From assembly GCA_050697155.1 (NCBI GenBank), contig JBOGZD010000013.1:1-36102 (forward strand): a stretch of 36,102 bases of DNA, given 5' to 3'. Source of the DNA: JBOGZD01 sp050697155. Its GTDB lineage: Bacteria > Actinomycetota > Thermoleophilia > Solirubrobacterales > 70-9. The position numbers were made by a program, and so were the translations under genes. Of the stretch, positions 33,269 through 36,102 are shown piece by piece; the first letter of the stretch is position 1; each line of letters opens with the position of its first letter. The notes under the pieces are model-generated. The model saw nothing but the letters and a program-made list of their open reading frames with translations. It was not told the origin of the DNA and did no database searches.

Positions 33269-33721
33269 CTAGGAGGCGGCGGCTGCTTTAACCCATGCTG
33301 CAACCTCCGGCTTCATCCGATACTTGGCCTCACCGCGATCCTGATCCCACTTGATGTCCCAGGGCTTGGCGCCGCCGTAGCGATGCTTCGTCCGCCGGCC
33401 GAACGCCCCGAACATCCCGGCGACGCTCTTTGACCCGCTGCGCAGGTTGAGCGCCGTGACGAGCTCGTTCGAGTAGACCCAGGAACCGGCGTTCTCGGCG
33501 AGGTGGCTGAGCAGGGCCTTATGCGTGTCCCAGCTCTCGTCGTACATGCGCTTGACGAGTGCCTCGTCGAGCTCGGGAACCGGCTGGCTCTCGGCTTCCG
33601 CCTCGTCTCCGGGGACCGGCTCGCCGCTTCCGTTCCTGTCGGCCTGGCCGAGCTGTGCGAGCAGCTCGTAGACCTTTGGGACGTGCTCCTCGAGTACTGG
33701 CACTTGAATGTACGGACTCAT
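33269..33721 (-). CDS. 150-aa protein of unknown function with winged-helix-like C-terminus
   Basis: No family named with confidence. The N-terminus (SPYIQVPVLEEHVPKVYELL) is followed by an acidic linker (about 30-50), then a folded domain with ALVKRMYDESWDTHKALLSH, ENAGSWVYSNELVTALNL, KSVAGMFGAFGRRTKHRYGG and WDIKWDQDRGEAKYRMKPEV. The helix pattern and final beta hairpin look like a winged helix, so DNA binding is possible. ATG 33721 is fixed by a perfect ribosome-binding site (AAAGGAGG). It has its own consensus promoter at 33762-33790 with a palindrome in the spacer, which suggests strong or autoregulated expression. Confidence 0.8.
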   Translation of the reverse strand: MSPYIQVPVLEEHVPKVYELLAQLGQADRNGSGEPVPGDEAEAESQPVPELDEALVKRMYDESWDTHKALLSHLAENAGSWVYSNELVTALNLRSGSKSVAGMFGAFGRRTKHRYGGAKPWDIKWDQDRGEAKYRMKPEVAAWVKAAAAS

Positions 33722-33761
33722 TGTGTCGCCTCCTTTGGCGTAGTTGACTCTGTGCGGACAC

Positions 33762-33790
33762 AATGTATCAGGTGCCTGAGGCATTGTCAA
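33762..33790 (-). promoter_or_regulatory. Consensus promoter with palindromic operator, 150-aa gene
   Basis: On the minus strand, TTGACA (33785-33790) and TACATT (33762-33767) are exactly 17 bp apart. The spacer contains the 11-bp palindrome TGCCTCAGGCA, placed where a repressor would block RNA polymerase. The start codon is about 34 nt downstream of the expected transcription start. Confidence 0.75.
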
Positions 33791-33828
33791 GCGCTCTGTT
33801 GCTCGTTCTCGTGCCCTAATGCGCATCG

Positions 33829-33851
33829 CCCGGCGACTGGTACCAGCCGGG
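33829..33851. repeat. Palindromic hairpin after abiEii
   Basis: CCCGG and CCGGG flank CTGGTACCAG, itself a perfect 10-bp palindrome. It lies just downstream of abiEii and could end that transcript. It shares CTGGTA with the presumed integrase arm sites, but not the rest. Confidence 0.35.
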
Positions 33852-33888
33852 TGCTTACCTGCCCGCTTGCTACAGCTCGGCGCGGCCC

Positions 33889-34830
33889 TTACCGGGGCAC
33901 CATGCCTGCCCACGTGTGAGCCTCACGGCGCAGTGCTCCAAAGAGCCGGTGCTCGCGGTGCGCCGTCTGGTCCTCGACGAGGGTCTGCTCATCCTCCGTG
34001 CCGTCGGCAAGGAAGCCGAATCGGGCTTGAACCGTCGAGCAGATCGCCTCGTGGTCCGTGCCGTGGCGGCGGGGGACGAGGCGGGCGATGTCGGTCCAGC
34101 GGAAGCTCTTCGGCACGATGCCGGCCAGAAACTGCTCGGGGTCGTAGCGCCGCTTCGAGCGCTGGTCGGTCCAGGCCTTCAGCGCCGCGAGCCGGCGCAC
34201 GAGCCGGTCGTCGAACGGACGCTGTGACCAGAGGAAGAGGTCGTAAACATCTTTGCCAGAGCCGCCGAATCCGCGTCGGTTGCAGGCCATGATCTTCTCG
34301 CCGATCATCTCGTAGGGGTCGATGCCGAACAAGACGGGGACGCCGCACTCAACATGCTTGAAGTACGTCTGCGTGGCGAGGTCGAGCCGGACCGGCTCCA
34401 GGATGGGATCCAGGCGGTAGCTGATCTGAAGCTCAAAGTGTCCGCTCCCATCTGCGTGCTCGTAGCCGATCGTGCCGCTGAAGTTTCCGTCCGTGGAGTA
34501 GCGAAAGCTGTCGAGCTTGAACGCGATGCCGTGATACGGACGGCGACTGCTCACCGCCTCCTCGATCGCTTCCTCGTAGCTATGTTGTGCGGTCGCGTCG
34601 AGGTCGATGTCCTGCGAGAAGCGTCCGGTGCTTCCGAACACGCACTTACGAAGGGCGGTGCCGCCCTTGAACAGAAGGGGGCCTGGGTTGCCTCCATCCT
34701 CGCGAACCCCCACAAGGTCGATCTCATTCAGAAGCGCAAGGGCGTAGTGCAGGACGATCTCCTGGTCGGCAACCGGCACGTCGATCTGCTGCGATACCGC
34801 GTACTGGCGGACGAAGGCCTTCGGGACCAT
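33889..34830 (-). CDS. abiEii: Type IV toxin AbiEii, nucleotidyltransferase
   Basis: A 313-residue AbiEii/AbiGii-family toxin. Known members are nucleotidyltransferases (some modify tRNA) that arrest growth during phage infection. The nucleotide-binding box is FKGGTALRK (54-62) followed by GRFSQDIDLD (69-78) with the metal-binding Asp pair. The family motif GIDPYEMIGEKIMACNRRG with GKDVYDLFLW is also present. Its ATG overlaps the antitoxin stop by one base (TGATG), the typical toxin-antitoxin arrangement. All key residues are intact. Confidence 0.93.
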   Translation of the reverse strand: MVPKAFVRQYAVSQQIDVPVADQEIVLHYALALLNEIDLVGVREDGGNPGPLLFKGGTALRKCVFGSTGRFSQDIDLDATAQHSYEEAIEEAVSSRRPYHGIAFKLDSFRYSTDGNFSGTIGYEHADGSGHFELQISYRLDPILEPVRLDLATQTYFKHVECGVPVLFGIDPYEMIGEKIMACNRRGFGGSGKDVYDLFLWSQRPFDDRLVRRLAALKAWTDQRSKRRYDPEQFLAGIVPKSFRWTDIARLVPRRHGTDHEAICSTVQARFGFLADGTEDEQTLVEDQTAHREHRLFGALRREAHTWAGMVPR

Positions 34831-35675
34831 CAGCTCCCGAGCTCCGCTTGGAGATCGTCGGCGTCGACGTTCGCGATGACCCGCCAGCGGTCAAGCAGCT
34901 CACCGGCCTCGCCCTCGAACCCGGGTTCGCCGAGGAAGATTGGACGAACCCGCTGCCCGGGGTGGGCGGCACGCGCGGCGAGGGGCTGGGGCACCGGTGT
35001 GTCGATGACGTCCAGAAGGGCGGCCAGACGGCGCATCGCCGCGAGCCCGCTGGGGTGTGCCTCGGTCAGGCGCACGACCTCCCGCCAGTCGATCGAGTCC
35101 TCAGCTCGAGCGGCGATCCGGGCGAGGCCGCGAACCCCGCCCACGCGCCGGGGCAAGAGCGCACTGTCGCTGACGACTTTCTCCGGACTCGCAATCTGGA
35201 CGTTCGAACCGTGGAGGTTGCGACGCTGCGCCCCATCGGGCGAGAACGTTCGTAGGTAGACAAGCTCGATCGGGACCTCCGTCCATGCAGCGGGTCGCTC
35301 GGTGCCAACAGCGACAGCGACCTGGACGTCTCCCGGCCGATCAGGTGTCAGGTCGAGCTCGTAGGCAGCCGATTGAAAACCGACGTAGTGGCGCGGGATC
35401 CAGCTGGCCAGAGCTGCCCAGGGATTGGGGGGCGCGAACCCAGCCGTCTCCGCGAGCACGGTTTCGTAGCGGCCACGTGCGGTCCGCCGCAGCCATCCCT
35501 TGCGCGCCAGCCGGAAGAGGACGTGGCGGATGGAGTTTCGCTTCCAGTCGAAGGTGCTCGCGACCTCGTCGATCGTGATTGCGTTCTTGCGTTCCGCCTC
35601 GATCCAGCCCATGACCGCGCTCTCCATCGGAGAGAGGGTTCGAATCAGGCCGGGGGTGTCGAGTTCGGAGGCCAT
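34830..35675 (-). CDS. abiEi: Type IV antitoxin AbiEi, transcriptional repressor
   Basis: A 281-residue AbiEi-family antitoxin. The N-terminal winged helix (MESAVMGWIEAERKNAITI, VASTFDWKRNSIRHVLFRL, KGWLRRTARGRYE) binds operator DNA, and the C-terminal region (PWAALASWIPRHYVGFQSAA, ASPEKVVSDSALLPRRVGGV) belongs to the AbiEi_4-like antitoxin part. ATG 35675 was preferred to the upstream start at 35711 because a consensus promoter places transcription start exactly there, with no room for a leader. AbiEi proteins counteract the toxin indirectly and repress their own operon through inverted repeats; matching repeats flank this promoter. Confidence 0.92.
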   Translation of the reverse strand: MASELDTPGLIRTLSPMESAVMGWIEAERKNAITIDEVASTFDWKRNSIRHVLFRLARKGWLRRTARGRYETVLAETAGFAPPNPWAALASWIPRHYVGFQSAAYELDLTPDRPGDVQVAVAVGTERPAAWTEVPIELVYLRTFSPDGAQRRNLHGSNVQIASPEKVVSDSALLPRRVGGVRGLARIAARAEDSIDWREVVRLTEAHPSGLAAMRRLAALLDVIDTPVPQPLAARAAHPGQRVRPIFLGEPGFEGEAGELLDRWRVIANVDADDLQAELGS

Positions 35676-35682
35676 GCACGAC

Positions 35683-35724
35683 TGTATAGGGGTAAATGCA
35701 CGAGTTGTCAACTATCCCCTATAC
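35683..35724 (-). promoter_or_regulatory. abiE promoter with flanking inverted-repeat operators
   Basis: On the minus strand, TTGACA (35706-35711) and TATACA (35683-35688) are 17 bp apart, and the -10 box ends 7 nt before the ATG, so the mRNA is probably leaderless. The 9-bp arms GTATAGGGG (35684-35692) and CCCCTATAC (35716-35724) form an inverted repeat, one over the -10 and one upstream of the -35, with centres 32 bp (about three turns) apart. This suits cooperative AbiEi repression. Confidence 0.8.
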
Positions 35725-35803
35725 GCGCGTGCGCGCATGCGTATACGTGTATAGACGCGTGGATGCGCGCGCCCTCGCGCGTGCGCGCACGCGCGCGCGA
35801 GGG
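35721..35803. repeat. Alternating purine-pyrimidine tracts and CG-rich hairpin
   Basis: From about 35721 to 35753 bases alternate almost perfectly between pyrimidine and purine (TACGCGCG...TATA), and a second CG-repeat tract covers 35776-35799. CCCTCGCGCG (35772-35781) pairs with CGCGCGAGGG (35794-35803). Such sequence can adopt Z-DNA or extrude a cruciform under supercoiling. Confidence 0.65.
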
Positions 35804-35886
35804 GGAAGTTCGCCTGCAACGTCTTCGAAGGAGTGCCAGCGCCAGGGGTCTGACAATCGGGCAGGGCCAACGCCACACCAGTTCAC

Positions 35887-35933
35887 TGCTACCGGTGAAG
35901 TCGCTCAGATAACTGGTAGCTCAGGTGGTAGCA
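35887..35933 (+). repeat. Putative integrase arm-type sites, right end
   Basis: AACTGGTAGCT (35911) and AGGTGGTAGCA (35923) are near-copies of the left-end repeat, 12 bp apart. TGCTACCGG (35887-35895) is an inverted near-copy. They lie about 50-90 bp inside the attR core. Confidence 0.6.
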
Positions 35934-35978
35934 CCGGGCCGAGGTTGGGCATGAGCAAGCCGGATGGCGGGGTGACGC

Positions 35979-35992
35979 TCCCATCAGCCGCT
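35979..35992 (+). repeat. attR core
   Basis: TCCCATCAGCCGCT, identical to the last 14 bases of tRNA-Gly. Identity stops on both sides, so this is a partial copy rather than a second tRNA gene. It marks the right boundary of the element. Confidence 0.75.
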
Positions 35993-36074
35993 CTTTTCTT
36001 GGACCTCCGTCAGATCGCGACAGGCGTGATCTCGCCCGCTCAGCGCCTGGGTAACGTCGCCACTGGTCGCTGGT

Positions 36075-36083
36075 CTGGTAGCA
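36075..36083 (+). repeat. CTGGTAGCA copy outside the attR core
   Basis: An exact copy of the presumed arm-type repeat, about 85 bp beyond the attR core. The intervening flank also shares GTCAGATCGCG with the sequence just right of the attL core, hinting at another related element further right. Confidence 0.5.
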
Positions 36084-36102
36084 GGTCCCGCTCCACCAGG
36101 CG

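Larger units (their letters stand above)
23703..35992. mobile_element. Integrated ICE/IME-like element in tRNA-Gly, about 12.3 kb
   Basis: Bounded by TCCCATCAGCCGCT, which forms the tRNA 3' end at 23703-23716 and is repeated exactly at 35979-35992. Inside are an excisionase and a tyrosine integrase (31.7-33.0 kb), a replication-relaxation protein with a TraG/VirD4-like ATPase (29.3-31.7 kb), and defence cargo: an Abi-like nuclease pseudogene, a PIN protein, a methyltransferase/endonuclease/Vsr operon and AbiEi/AbiEii. The cargo parts look less GC-extreme than the transfer module, suggesting a mosaic. No relaxase of a standard MOB family and no mating-pair genes are seen, so it may be mobilisable rather than self-transmissible. 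The integrase is frameshifted. Confidence 0.85.
35676..36102. other. Gene-free right end of the element
   Basis: Contains the abiE promoter, alternating purine-pyrimidine tracts, arm-type repeats, the attR core and about 110 bp of flank. No convincing gene is seen on either strand. Confidence 0.6.

Noticed and set aside
33744..33770. Rightward promoter (TTGACT...) opposite the 150-aa gene promoter
   Set aside because: No -10 box at 16-18 bp and no rightward gene downstream.
35979..35992. A second tRNA-Gly gene at the right end
   Set aside because: Only the last 14 bases match; the upstream arms are missing, so it is an att duplication.

Overview
The window is high-GC DNA from an actinobacterium, most likely of the Thermoleophilia/Solirubrobacterales type. 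This is inferred from gene order, from GTG/TTG starts, from frequent 4-nt stop/start overlaps, and from many starts that have a -10-like TAnnnT box 5-9 nt upstream and no Shine-Dalgarno sequence (a leaderless-mRNA pattern).

Bases 1-23,620 are ordinary chromosome. A truncated flavin-dependent oxidoreductase is followed by a translation/secretion cluster (ffh, rpsP, khpA, trmD, rplS, lepB, rnhB), in which rimM, usual between khpA and trmD, is not seen. Then come yraN (opposite strand), yifB/comM and dprA (DNA uptake and processing), thiD, two uncharacterised coupled genes feeding into ilvD, an alpha/beta hydrolase and a 5-formyl-THF cyclo-ligase-like gene on the minus strand, and an acyltransferase coupled to an NAD-dependent epimerase. 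The rest is an L,D-transpeptidase, a XerC/D recombinase, a WhiG/FliA-type sigma factor, a divergent EF-G paralogue, a zinc-ribbon protein coupled to an RNase HI, a secreted subtilase and a VOC-family protein.

A tRNA-Gly(GCC) gene at 23,643-23,716 is the attachment site of an integrated element of about 12.3 kb. The last 14 bases of the tRNA recur at 35,979-35,992. CTGGTAGCA repeats lie inside each end, as expected of arm-type integrase sites. From left to right the element carries a nuclease gene of abortive-infection type broken by three single-base frameshifts, a PIN-domain protein, a tight cytosine methyltransferase / unrecognised probable endonuclease / Vsr operon, and a G-skewed 0.76-kb gap with a perfect 16-bp inverted repeat. 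These are followed by a small transfer module (replication-relaxation protein, membrane protein, TraG/VirD4-like ATPase), an excisionase, a tyrosine integrase interrupted by one extra base, a 44-aa basic protein, a 150-aa unknown gene with its own strong promoter, and a type IV toxin-antitoxin pair (AbiEi/AbiEii) with a leaderless, operator-flanked promoter.

The element therefore looks like an integrative and conjugative or mobilisable element serving as a defence island. The frameshifts in the integrase and the nuclease suggest it may be becoming fixed, unless they are sequencing errors. A further CTGGTAGCA copy just outside the right att repeat suggests a second related element or remnant beyond the window. 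The best candidates for new biology are the PIN protein with a long helical N-terminus, the unrecognised endonuclease gene inside the methyltransferase/Vsr operon, the broken nuclease, and the possible transfer or replication origin at 28.7-29.0 kb.
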